Source: Spirochaetota bacterium
Lineage (GTDB): Bacteria > Spirochaetota > Spirochaetia > Treponematales > Rectinemataceae
DNA: 64,000 nucleotides
Assembly: GCA_029265255.1 (NCBI GenBank)
Contig: JAJUJQ010000009.1
Location: 1-64,000 of the forward strand
Reading direction: 5' to 3'
Of this stretch, positions 44,365 through 51,994 are shown piece by piece. The notes beneath the pieces were generated by a model. It had not been told where the DNA came from. It made no database searches and saw only the letters and a list, made by a program, of their open reading frames with translations. Every line of letters begins with the position of its first letter. Positions within the stretch are counted from its first letter, which is position 1. Made by a program: the position numbers and the translations under genes.

Positions 44365-45867
44365 ATGGCAGCAAGCATTCTCTGGTACGATCTTGAAACG
44401 TTCGGCAGGGATCCCGAACATGATCGCATCGCGCAGTGCGCGTTTGTGCGCACAGACGAAGCGCTTGAGGAAATTGGTTCGCCGCAGGTCCTCTACTGCC
44501 GTCTTCCTTCAGATTATCTGCCGGACCCCGACGCATGCTTCATCCATGGCATAACACCTCGGGATGTGGAGGAACGGGGTTTGTGCGAGTACGAATTTGC
44601 GCTGCGCATCCTGGAAGAAATGTCAGTGCCTCAAACCACGGTCGCCGGCTACAATACCATCCAGTTTGACGACGAGTTCATCCGCCGGCTCTTTTTCAGA
44701 AACCTTCTCGACCCTTACATGCGCGAATACAGGAACGATAATTCACGCTGGGACATCATCAATCTGATGCGCGCAGTTCATGATATCAAGCACGAGAAGT
44801 TTGGCTGGCCTGCAAACGGGGAAGGGAATCCTTCGTTCAAACTCGAGGATTTAGCCAGGGCGAATGGGATTACGCACGATTCTGCTCATGACGCGCTGTC
44901 CGATGTGAGAGCCACCATAGGGCTCGCGCGCAAGGTGAGGAAGGAATATCCCAAGCTCTACGACTGGTATTACCGGCACAGGCGACGGGAAGCGCTGGCG
45001 CGACTGGTGAATCTCTCGGAGCGCTGTACCATGCTGGTTCATACATCGCGCATCTATACGCGTCCAGCGGGCTGCAGTACGGTGGTTGCGCCACTCGGGC
45101 TTGTAGAAGAAGATCGGCATGCCCTCGTTGTCTATGATTTGCGGCATGATCCGAGGATGCTTGAGCGTTTTTCCGAAACGGAACTGAGGGAGATGCTCTT
45201 TGCAGAACGGGCAGCGCCGTCACAGGCGAACTCCGAACAGTCGGCTGCTCAGGTACGGCCGCCGGTGGCGATGGTGCGCTTGAACAGCTGCCCATTCCTA
45301 GCTCCGGTTTCCGTGCTTGATAAACGGGCGCAGGCAAGGCTGCAGATCGATATACAGTCCTGTGAGAAGAACCTCGCGCATCTGAATGACAGGCCTGCGT
45401 TGAGAGAGCGGCTCATTTCCATCTACCGTTACGAAAAAGTGGAAGTGCCCGAGCCCTCCGATCCCGAATATTCACTCTACAGCGGCGGATTCATTCCCGA
45501 TTCCGATCGTCGGGTACTGGAGCACTTTCATGAACGCGTAAGGATCGCAGGGCCGATGGCCGCGAAGAACGAGTTTTTCCGGATCAAATTTCAGGACCAT
45601 CGTGTTGGCATTCTATTGCACCGTCTCATCGCCCGTAATTATCCTGAGACACTCAGCTCCCAGCAGCGGAAGTCCTGGCTGGTTCATACATCCGCGCGCA
45701 TCCAGCTTCCGTTGCGCCATGGAGCGACCGCTGTCGCGGACTATGCGAAGCTGCAGGCTGAGCTGAATGCGATGGACGTGCGAGACCCGCGGCGACCAAT
45801 CGCGCAGGCGCTGTTGGAATGGAAGGAACATATCGAACATATGGTGAAGGAAGGCAGCGCAACCTGA
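44365..45867 (+). CDS. sbcB: Exodeoxyribonuclease I
   Basis: A 500-residue DEDDh exonuclease that degrades single-stranded DNA 3' to 5' in recombination and mismatch repair. Exo I motif is LWYDLETFGRDP (Asp9, Glu11), Exo II is AGYNTIQFDDEFIRRLFF near residue 97, and Exo III is HDSAHDALSDVRATIGLA near 170. The ExoI-specific SH3-like and C-terminal helical domains follow (SRIYTRPAGCSTVVAPLG, then NYPETLSSQQRKSW). The length is normal for the family. Confidence 0.94.
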   Translation: MAASILWYDLETFGRDPEHDRIAQCAFVRTDEALEEIGSPQVLYCRLPSDYLPDPDACFIHGITPRDVEERGLCEYEFALRILEEMSVPQTTVAGYNTIQFDDEFIRRLFFRNLLDPYMREYRNDNSRWDIINLMRAVHDIKHEKFGWPANGEGNPSFKLEDLARANGITHDSAHDALSDVRATIGLARKVRKEYPKLYDWYYRHRRREALARLVNLSERCTMLVHTSRIYTRPAGCSTVVAPLGLVEEDRHALVVYDLRHDPRMLERFSETELREMLFAERAAPSQANSEQSAAQVRPPVAMVRLNSCPFLAPVSVLDKRAQARLQIDIQSCEKNLAHLNDRPALRERLISIYRYEKVEVPEPSDPEYSLYSGGFIPDSDRRVLEHFHERVRIAGPMAAKNEFFRIKFQDHRVGILLHRLIARNYPETLSSQQRKSWLVHTSARIQLPLRHGATAVADYAKLQAELNAMDVRDPRRPIAQALLEWKEHIEHMVKEGSAT

Positions 45868-45927
45868 TTTTTTCAGGGAAATGTGGCATACTCATAATGT
45901 GGGACCATGTCCCGCTCGAGGTGAGCA

Positions 45928-46449
45928 ATGAAACGGATCGAAAAGGCCGTTCATCCAGCGATTCTGTTCGCGCTCTGCTGGATGCTCTGGATCAACGCCG
46001 CGCCGCTTTTCTCGCAAGGAACCGCGCGCCAGGCGGAGCACATCATGATGGTCCAGTTGGAGCGGACCGCGCTCCGTGCTGGTCCGGGTTTTTCCTATCC
46101 CGTGCTTGCCTTTCTTCCTTATCGAACAGTGTTCCATGTTGTGCGGATCGATAGGGACTGGATCTTCGGCTATGCCCAGGGCCAGCGCCACCCTGGCTAT
46201 CTGCATGTGAACGCGCTTGTGTCCGCGGAAATCAGGAGTCCGGGGATGACTACCGATATTCCTCCGCTCGAGGCATCAGATATCGTCATGGCAGGCAAAG
46301 GGATGTATTCCTCTCTCGAAATGTTGGGGGAGCGCCTTGATTCGGTCCTCGACTTCAATATTCTTGACCGGCTGGAGCAATTCAGCTGGCCCGCTTCGGA
46401 ATGTATCGCATATCTCAGTGGAGCCGAGCCTTCACAGGGAGAATGGTGA
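45928..46449 (+). CDS. Exported SH3-like domain protein
   Basis: A 173-residue protein with an N-terminal signal or anchor segment (AILFALCWMLWINAAPLF) and one bacterial SH3-like domain (QLERTALRAGPGFSYPVLAFL then RDWIFGYAQGQRHPGYLHV). Such domains bind cell-wall peptides. The C-terminal 60 residues have no known fold. GTG 46451 of the M48 gene starts one base after its stop, so this is the first gene of a three-gene envelope/signalling row. Confidence 0.7.
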   Translation: MKRIEKAVHPAILFALCWMLWINAAPLFSQGTARQAEHIMMVQLERTALRAGPGFSYPVLAFLPYRTVFHVVRIDRDWIFGYAQGQRHPGYLHVNALVSAEIRSPGMTTDIPPLEASDIVMAGKGMYSSLEMLGERLDSVLDFNILDRLEQFSWPASECIAYLSGAEPSQGEW

Positions 46450-46450
46450 C

Positions 46451-47512
46451 GTGCCAAGGCGGTCTCGAACGGCGGCACGATTTCTTTTCCTTATTATCGC
46501 AGTGATGACGGGGGGCCTCTTTCTTTCTGCCGGTTCCTGCACGATTTCGCCTGTCGCATTGGATGCACTCATTGCCCAGGGACTCGCTCAGGGATTGATC
46601 GCGTCAGATGAGGCGCGGCTCATCCGCGAAGCGGTCGCTTCATTACAGTCTGAGTCACAACCGTTTACCGCCGCGGAAGAACGTGCCGTCGGACGGGTGG
46701 TCGCAGCAGCGGTACTCGCCAAGTATCCAGTCTATGACCAGCCGGAACTTGCTGCGTATGTGAACAAAATCGGGCAGGGGCTGGCCTTTTTTTCGGACCG
46801 ACCGAACCTCTTGGGCGGCTATCATGTCATCATTTTGGATAGTACCGAGGCGCACGCGATTGCGGCACCGGGAGGATACCTCCTTATTACACGGGGACTC
46901 CTCAGGCTGATAGAATCCGAGGACATGCTCGCGGCCCTGCTTGCTCATGAAATATCGCATGTGGCTCTGGGACATGGACTCGCGTCACTCACAAGCAGGC
47001 GGATGGGGGAACTCGCGGCATATTATGCGGCAATTTCGGCCATGGCCACGGACCAGGGAAACAGAGAATCCGCGGCATTGCTTCAGGCAGCGATGAGGGA
47101 CTTCGTCGATCTTGTTTCTGTCCAGGGATATTCGCAGGCCATGGAATTCGAGGCTGACGCGGCGACCGTGCGCATTCTGGCCGCAGCGGGATACCGTCCG
47201 ATGGCGATAGGGATGCTTGTGCAGGCGCTTGAGCAATCGGATTCCGAAGAGGTCAGGCAGTATTCTATGCTTCACCCTCTTCCGGAAGACCGGCTAGGAC
47301 GCATCGAGGCACTGGTGCGGCATGTACAGGACGATGAATATCGCGAATTCCAGTACGCTCGTCTTGTGTCTCTTGCGGCGGCTTTGAGAGGGAACGCGGC
47401 TATTGCTGGAGCATTTGAGGTCGGTCGCGATTCGAACGACGCGAAGGCGTCGCCCGCACCTCCAGCGCTGATACGTCAGCAGCGGTTCGCGCATATGCAG
47501 GAGTTTTTCTGA
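46451..47512 (+). CDS. M48-family zinc metalloprotease, lipoprotein
   Basis: A 353-residue envelope peptidase related to BepA/LoiP. After a signal sequence it has a lipobox-like SAGSC, then YVNKIGQGLAFFSDRP, the substrate cleft strand HAIAAPGGYLLITRGLL, the zinc motif HEISH in LLAHEISHVALGHGLA near residue 158, and the third zinc ligand in AMEFEADAATVRIL. HPLPEDRLGRIEAL is the usual C-terminal HPxxxxR motif. The start is GTG 46451, preceded by GGGAG. The longer upstream frame overlaps the SH3 gene and is rejected. The stop overlaps the cyclase gene by one base. Confidence 0.9.
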   Translation: MPRRSRTAARFLFLIIAVMTGGLFLSAGSCTISPVALDALIAQGLAQGLIASDEARLIREAVASLQSESQPFTAAEERAVGRVVAAAVLAKYPVYDQPELAAYVNKIGQGLAFFSDRPNLLGGYHVIILDSTEAHAIAAPGGYLLITRGLLRLIESEDMLAALLAHEISHVALGHGLASLTSRRMGELAAYYAAISAMATDQGNRESAALLQAAMRDFVDLVSVQGYSQAMEFEADAATVRILAAAGYRPMAIGMLVQALEQSDSEEVRQYSMLHPLPEDRLGRIEALVRHVQDDEYREFQYARLVSLAAALRGNAAIAGAFEVGRDSNDAKASPAPPALIRQQRFAHMQEFF

Positions 47513-49461
47513 TGGCGCGGCGAGGCTCTAAGGCGGGCGGGGAGAATTTCTTTGCGCGTGTCGCGCTGGCACTGGCAGTCGGGGTAGCGTCAGTCGTGCT
47601 GCTTTGGGGCTCAGGACTGGCGAAGATTATCGGCAATTTACAGTACGATATGGAAATGCGGTCGCTAGTGCGAGCGGAGAGCGCGCGGGGATCTGCGCAT
47701 GGGCAGAGGGAAAGTGCACCAGAAATCATTCTGGTGCTGATCGATCAGTCGAGCCTCGCGTGGGTTGAGGAAAACCTTGGGCTGGGCTGGCCCTGGCCGC
47801 GTGAACTTTATGGTGTTATGGCGCAGTATCTTCGCAACGCCGCGGTGCAAGCCTGGGACATTCTTCTGACGGAGGTTTCCCAGTATGGGGTCGAGGACGA
47901 CACACGCTGTACCACCATGATGCAGGAAGCCGGGAACGTCATTCTCGCCAGGCTTCCTGGGAGAAGGCCAGTAATTGGACTACCGAACGAGCAGCTGGCG
48001 CATGTGAATGCGGCGATAGACCTGGATGGGGTCGTTCGACGATACCCCGCGTGGATCGATTTTGGGAATGAGCGGTTGCCTTCGCTTGGCTTGCGGAGTG
48101 TCGCAGCGCTTGTGGGTGAATCGAATGCTGCACGTATCGCCGAGGCTGGTCCAGGAGGAAAAGTACTCCTGAGGTTCCGCCCTTCCGCATCTTTCATTCG
48201 GTACAGCGCCGCTCAGATACTGGCGGCGGCGCTGACGGGCGGCCCATCTTCGCCAGATCTGCCCGCTCAGGAACGATTTCGGGGAGCAGCGGTGCTTGTG
48301 GGTATTTCTGCTCCTGGGATGCCCGATCGGCAGGCGGTTCCGGTAGACGCCGCCATGCCGGGAGTAGAAATCCATGCCACGTATATAGAAAATGCGCTTC
48401 GCGATGGATTCGTAAGGGAGCTGCCGGTTGGCTATTCGATCGCCGTCGCGGTTCTGATGGCAGCAGCTGCGGCTTCGCTGCCTCTTGTTGGGCGCAAGGC
48501 ATCAAAACACTGGTTTGTGCCGGTACTTCTGGGAGTGTGGGGTACGGTGCAGCTGCTTGGGCATGTCCTATTCCGTTATGGTACCTGGCTTGGTACGATC
48601 GCGGGGTTGATTCCTGCTATGACAACCCTGGTGGCGTCTCTGGTGCTCGCGTACCGGTATGAGGGGCGCCAGCGGGCATACCTCAGAAAGGCGTTTGCCC
48701 AGTATCTTGCGCCCGAAGTGATTGCAGAGCTGCTCGATAATCCCTCACGGCTGAACCTTGGCGGAGACAGACGCAACATTTCGGTGCTGTTTTCGGATAT
48801 GGCCGGTTTTACCCAGGTGTCGGAGCGACTCGAACCGGACAAGCTCGCGGCATTCATGAATCATTATCTGGGGATTCTGAGCGAGGAAATCATGGCCGCG
48901 GGAGGGACTCTAGATAAATATATCGGTGACGCGGTGGTGGCTTTCTGGAACGCGCCGCTACAGATTCAGAATCACGCGGAAAGAGCAGTCTCCGCAGCAA
49001 TCCGCATTCAAGAACGTCTATCTGAGGCCACGAAGAGCTTGTACAAGGAATTCGGTTTCGCGCCGCGCACACGAATCGGTATCGCCACTGGAGAAGCAAT
49101 TGTCGGCAACCTTGGATCCTCACAGCGGTTCGCGTATACGGCTGTCGGCGACGCGGTCAACATCGCAAGCCGTCTGGAAGCCGCATGCAAGCTTCTGGAC
49201 GCTCCAATTCTGGTGGACCGGCCGACAGTAGCACATTGCTGGGCGGTGCGGTATGGCGGTCAGTACGACGCCTTCCCTGAAGATTTGGAAGAAATGCGAT
49301 TCGGTCCATATGAGCGTATACATGTGTCGCTTGTGCGGCTCGGTTTAGCGCAGGTGGAAGGGAAGACGGTGCCGGTCGAACTGTGGACAGCATGGCCGAT
49401 TCCGGGTGGCCCCGAGAAACGGCCAGAGCCATGGCAGGACGTAAAGATTTTGCCAAAATAG
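47512..49461 (+). CDS. CHASE2-domain adenylate/guanylate cyclase
   Basis: A 649-residue membrane receptor cyclase. After TM1 a periplasmic CHASE2 domain spans roughly residues 45-310 (IILVLIDQSSLAWVEE; WDILLTEVS), then three membrane segments to about 385, a short HAMP-less linker (FAQYLAPEVIAELL), and a class III cyclase core: SVLFSDMAGFTQVSERL with the first metal Asp, LDKYIGDAVVAFWNAP with the second and the purine Lys, and AYTAVGDAVNIASRLE. The Lys favours ATP, so cAMP output is likely. It overlaps the M48 stop, pointing to an envelope-sensing role. Confidence 0.92.
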   Translation: MARRGSKAGGENFFARVALALAVGVASVVLLWGSGLAKIIGNLQYDMEMRSLVRAESARGSAHGQRESAPEIILVLIDQSSLAWVEENLGLGWPWPRELYGVMAQYLRNAAVQAWDILLTEVSQYGVEDDTRCTTMMQEAGNVILARLPGRRPVIGLPNEQLAHVNAAIDLDGVVRRYPAWIDFGNERLPSLGLRSVAALVGESNAARIAEAGPGGKVLLRFRPSASFIRYSAAQILAAALTGGPSSPDLPAQERFRGAAVLVGISAPGMPDRQAVPVDAAMPGVEIHATYIENALRDGFVRELPVGYSIAVAVLMAAAAASLPLVGRKASKHWFVPVLLGVWGTVQLLGHVLFRYGTWLGTIAGLIPAMTTLVASLVLAYRYEGRQRAYLRKAFAQYLAPEVIAELLDNPSRLNLGGDRRNISVLFSDMAGFTQVSERLEPDKLAAFMNHYLGILSEEIMAAGGTLDKYIGDAVVAFWNAPLQIQNHAERAVSAAIRIQERLSEATKSLYKEFGFAPRTRIGIATGEAIVGNLGSSQRFAYTAVGDAVNIASRLEAACKLLDAPILVDRPTVAHCWAVRYGGQYDAFPEDLEEMRFGPYERIHVSLVRLGLAQVEGKTVPVELWTAWPIPGGPEKRPEPWQDVKILPK

Positions 49462-49464
49462 CCT

Positions 49465-50274
49465 TTAACGTATAAAAAACAGGGCCAGGGCAAATCCAAT
49501 CAAAGCCCAATCACCAGCACGTAGGGGTTTAAGCCTGAGCGAACGACGAGGTGTGTATGCCCGCAGTTCCATGGCGGCGGCTGTTCGGTATGCCTGCAGA
49601 AGTCCTGAAATGACAAGACGCTCAAGAATTTCCAGAGACCGCCTGGCGTTTCTGCCCGAGAGCGAGAGCCCGCGAATTTCTCCTGCTTCTCGTATTCTGC
49701 GATAGTTGTCGAACATTCTCGGAAGAAATAGCAACGAAAGAGAGAGCAACATGCCAGGATCTTCCAGAATATGGAGGGAGTCTTCGATACGCTGCCCCGC
49801 AACAGCCACGCTCAAGTCCCTGTAATGTCGTCCGCGCAGATGTGAAAGATGCCGCATCCCCGCCAATACCATGCGTGTGGCGGCAGTCAGCCAGTCGCCA
49901 ATCGCGCCTATATGGGTTGTCGCGTAGAACATCCGCGAATAGAGAAATATCGTTACAAGACGTGTCGCGTAGCGTACTGATTCCGGCAGGGTTCCCGCAT
50001 CGAACAGGCCCCCTCCCTCTGGGAATAAGCCGCGCACTGCCGTCGAGAAAAGCGCCAGCAGCAAGATTGGCATGAGGTATTTGATGCCGTGTCGCGCAAG
50101 CCCCCATTGTCCAATGAGTCCGAGGCTGAACAGCAGCAAGAGGGGTATGGACCCCACCCGCATGATGGCTGCAGCGATCGAAACCAGAACCAGCACCTTG
50201 GCCACAGGATGAAATGTGCTGATCGGGCTTCTTGCCGGTTCAAAGGCAAAGGGATTCATGAGCGGATCAGCCAT
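49465..50274 (-). CDS. bioN: ECF transporter transmembrane protein EcfT/BioN
   Basis: A 269-residue inner-membrane T-component with about five to six hydrophobic segments and the cytoplasmic coupling helices (FDNYRRIREAGEIRGLSLSG) bearing the ARG-type motif near residue 195. It couples ATPase and the BioY substrate unit. The start at 50274 overlaps the ATPase gene by 19 bases and has AGGAG eight bases upstream. The order bioY-bioM-bioN on the minus strand identifies a dedicated biotin importer. It converges on the cyclase gene with 3 bases between stops. Confidence 0.87.
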   Translation of the reverse strand: MADPLMNPFAFEPARSPISTFHPVAKVLVLVSIAAAIMRVGSIPLLLLFSLGLIGQWGLARHGIKYLMPILLLALFSTAVRGLFPEGGGLFDAGTLPESVRYATRLVTIFLYSRMFYATTHIGAIGDWLTAATRMVLAGMRHLSHLRGRHYRDLSVAVAGQRIEDSLHILEDPGMLLSLSLLFLPRMFDNYRRIREAGEIRGLSLSGRNARRSLEILERLVISGLLQAYRTAAAMELRAYTPRRSLRLKPLRAGDWALIGFALALFFIR

Positions 50275-51005
50275 GGATAGTGCTCCTGATAGGGGCAGAC
50301 CAATCCAGCTTGCGTAAAACCCTCGGGTGGAATCTCTCGTGGCGAACCGTCCCTCACCACTCGTCCGCTGTCCATGATGACGATTCGGGTGGCACGCATG
50401 AAGACTTTTTCGATTTCGTGTGTCAGGACGATAATGGTTTTTCCTTCATCCCTTAAAAGGTCTAGTACGGCCAGCATTTCCTGCACGGAGGGGAAGTCGA
50501 GATTGACAAAGGGCTCGTCCAGAATAACACAGGAAGGGCGCATCGCGAGCACGCCAGCGACCGCAAGTCGGCGCTTTTCTCCTCCCGACAGGCTTGTCGG
50601 CCTCCGCGATGCCATGCCTTCGAGCCGCGCTTCCCGCAGGGCTGTCTGAATCGCCTCCTCCAGCGCAGCGCCTTTCAGCCCAAGGTTGGCCGGCCCGAAT
50701 GCCAGGTCTTCTTCAACGGTTTGTCCGAAAATCTGAGCTTCCGTATCCTGGAAAACATAGCCGACTTCACGCCGGATGGTCCGTATCTGTGAATCGAGTG
50801 GTCTTCCTCGATAGAAAAGCGTCCCCGAAGTCTGTTTTGACAAAGCGACGAAATGACGCATGAGGAGCGATTTTCCAGCGCCATTGCGTCCGGCGAGTAC
50901 CAGAAACTCGCCTTGGTCGATCGAAAGCGAGATCGAATCGAGTCCCCGTGTCCCGTCAGGGAAAATATGCGTCAGCGCTTCAGCGCGAAAGAGCTCGGAA
51001 CTCAT
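50256..51005 (-). CDS. bioM: ECF transporter ATPase (BioM/EcfA)
   Basis: A 249-residue ABC ATPase. Walker A is LAGRNGAGKSLLMRHFV near residue 40, the Q-loop is VFQDTEAQIFGQTVEEDLAFG, a stretch diagnostic of ECF-type ATPases, the signature is SLSGGEKRRLAVAGVLA, Walker B is SCVILDEPFVNLD, and the switch His is in VLTHEIEKV. It drives biotin uptake with BioN and BioY. Its start overlaps the bioY stop by 4 bases (ATGA), so the three genes are coupled. Confidence 0.93.
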   Translation of the reverse strand: MSSELFRAEALTHIFPDGTRGLDSISLSIDQGEFLVLAGRNGAGKSLLMRHFVALSKQTSGTLFYRGRPLDSQIRTIRREVGYVFQDTEAQIFGQTVEEDLAFGPANLGLKGAALEEAIQTALREARLEGMASRRPTSLSGGEKRRLAVAGVLAMRPSCVILDEPFVNLDFPSVQEMLAVLDLLRDEGKTIIVLTHEIEKVFMRATRIVIMDSGRVVRDGSPREIPPEGFTQAGLVCPYQEHYPWLIRS

Positions 51006-51565
51006 TGATGTTCTGGAGCGCGTGCAAGATTATCGAGCGCTTTCAGAATCGATGGGGTCAGCAAACCTGCGATGGCGATTTTCAGCAGGTCGCCTGGAAT
51101 AAATGGAAGCAATCCTGATGCGAGCGCTTTGGCCCAGCCGATATTGAGCACGGCTTTGAGCCGCAAAAGCCCAAAACAATAGACAACCACCATTCCTGCG
51201 AGCGCCCCGGCCATATTCCAAAACCATCGGTGTTTGCCTGATCGCGCGATTAGACCGGTTATAACGACGGCAGGCAAATAGCCCACCAGATAGCCACCTG
51301 TCGGGCCCGCGAATCGCGCTAGCCCTCCTGTTCCTCCAGAGAAAACAGGTAGCCCCATCGCGCCCAAGGCAAGGTAGAAGGCAACCGATACAAGCCCCCA
51401 CCATGGTCCGAGCACCATACCTGCCAGCAGGATGAACATATTCTGGAGAACAATCGGTACAGGAGTTCCCGGTATGGGAACGGCAATATATGCGCCGACA
51501 GAAATCAATGCGGCAAAAAGGCATGCGCTGATCGCACGGACTAGTTTTGCGTCAAGACCTTCCAT
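51002..51565 (-). CDS. bioY: Biotin transporter substrate-binding unit BioY
   Basis: A 187-residue S-component with six membrane segments. Family motifs are VPIPGTPVPIVLQNMFILLAG near residue 33, LGAMGLPVFSGGTGGLARF and the biotin-pocket stretch GPTGGYLVGYLPA near 92. It binds biotin in the membrane and passes it through the ECF module. ATG 51565 gives a typical N-terminus; a TTG twelve codons upstream is the alternative and neither has a strong ribosome site. It is divergent from the Asn-leader/asparagine synthetase unit. Confidence 0.93.
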   Translation of the reverse strand: MEGLDAKLVRAISACLFAALISVGAYIAVPIPGTPVPIVLQNMFILLAGMVLGPWWGLVSVAFYLALGAMGLPVFSGGTGGLARFAGPTGGYLVGYLPAVVITGLIARSGKHRWFWNMAGALAGMVVVYCFGLLRLKAVLNIGWAKALASGLLPFIPGDLLKIAIAGLLTPSILKALDNLARAPEHQ

Positions 51566-51631
51566 ACTGCGCACTGTGCCAGAATCAGCCGCAATATTCA
51601 AGACGGCTGTAAAAAAACCATGCGCCGCCTG

Positions 51632-51660
51632 TTGACATATTTATGCAAATGTAGTAAAAA
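51632..51660 (+). promoter_or_regulatory. Promoter of the Asn-leader transcript
   Basis: A perfect -35 TTGACA (51632-51637) and -10 TAAAAA (51655-51660, four of six matches) are spaced by 17 bases. Transcription would begin near 51667, only a few bases before the leader-peptide ATG, implying leaderless or nearly leaderless translation. Confidence 0.5.
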
Positions 51661-51669
51661 ATATGCATC

Positions 51670-51750
51670 ATGACGGTGCGCTTCGGCAATAACGGCAATC
51701 TTCTCAATAATACCACCGCAGTCATTGCGGGGCCGGAGCCGAAGGTATAG
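51670..51750 (+). CDS. Asparagine-rich leader peptide (26 aa)
   Basis: A 26-codon frame from ATG 51670 to TAG 51748-51750. Residues 7-14 read NNGNLLNN, so five of eight codons are for asparagine (51688, 51691, 51697, 51706 and 51709). The frame ends 23 bases before an intrinsic terminator and lies upstream of an asparagine-synthetase-like gene. This is the arrangement of ribosome-sensing attenuator leaders such as those of trp, his and leu. Two more Thr pairs follow (NNTT). No Shine-Dalgarno sequence precedes the ATG, the main weakness; leaderless initiation from the predicted start near 51667 would answer it. Confidence 0.6.
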   Translation: MTVRFGNNGNLLNNTTAVIAGPEPKV

Positions 51751-51802
51751 GCACAGATAGTGCGGAATTGAGAGGCCGGTCCCCAGGGACCGGCCTTTTT
51801 TT
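51681..51802 (+). promoter_or_regulatory. Transcription attenuator responsive to Asn-tRNA supply
   Basis: Three alternative pairings are visible. Pause hairpin: CTTCGGC 51681-51687 with GCCGAAG 51738-51744, enclosing the Asn codons. Antiterminator: GGGGCCGG 51729-51736 with CCGG-T-CCCC 51776-51784 (one bulged U), which captures the 5' arm of the terminator. Terminator: 51774-51802. A ribosome stalled at the Asn codons would cover the first pause arm and free 51729-51736 for antitermination; one reaching the stop codon would cover it and allow termination. The folds are deduced by eye from complementarity. Confidence 0.6.
51774..51802 (+). terminator. Intrinsic terminator of the Asn attenuator
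   Basis: GGCCGGTCC and GGACCGGCC form a 9-bp GC-rich stem around CCAG, followed directly by seven T residues. It stands 190 bases before the synthetase start codon rather than after a gene. Confidence 0.9.
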
Positions 51803-51873
51803 ATTGGCAAACCTGAAACGCCGTGCGTGCAGGTACGTATGGACGGCGTTGAAATTGCAGGGAGGTGTAGGGG

Positions 51874-51921
51874 ATGAAGGCGGTTCACCAAATCCCCGGT
51901 GGTAACGAATGCGGCGATTGA
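51874..51921 (+). CDS. Possible 15-codon upstream ORF before the asparagine synthetase gene
   Basis: ATG 51874 has a strong ribosome site (GGGAGGTG, 8 bases away) and encodes MKAVHQIPGGNECGD before TGA. The start codon lies in a potential hairpin, GGGGAT 51870-51875 with ATCCCC 51892-51897. A further perfect 8-bp stem (AACGCCGT 51817-51824 with ACGGCGTT 51843-51850) lies upstream. It may be a chance frame or a second translational control layer. Confidence 0.25.
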   Translation: MKAVHQIPGGNECGD

Positions 51922-51994
51922 TCAGCCGGCATTGTGGGAAGCGTTGCTGCCCGCATGCCGGAATCGCAGATTTTCATCCACCAGGGAGAAGGAT

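Noticed and set aside
51566..51660. BirA-type operator upstream of bioY
   Set aside because: No convincing inverted TTGTNAACC-type half-sites at the right spacing.
51632..51802. T-box riboswitch as an explanation of the terminator before the synthetase gene
   Set aside because: The conserved T-box core (AGGGUGGNACCGCG type) is absent and the leader is too short for a stem I specifier loop; the Asn-codon frame explains it better.
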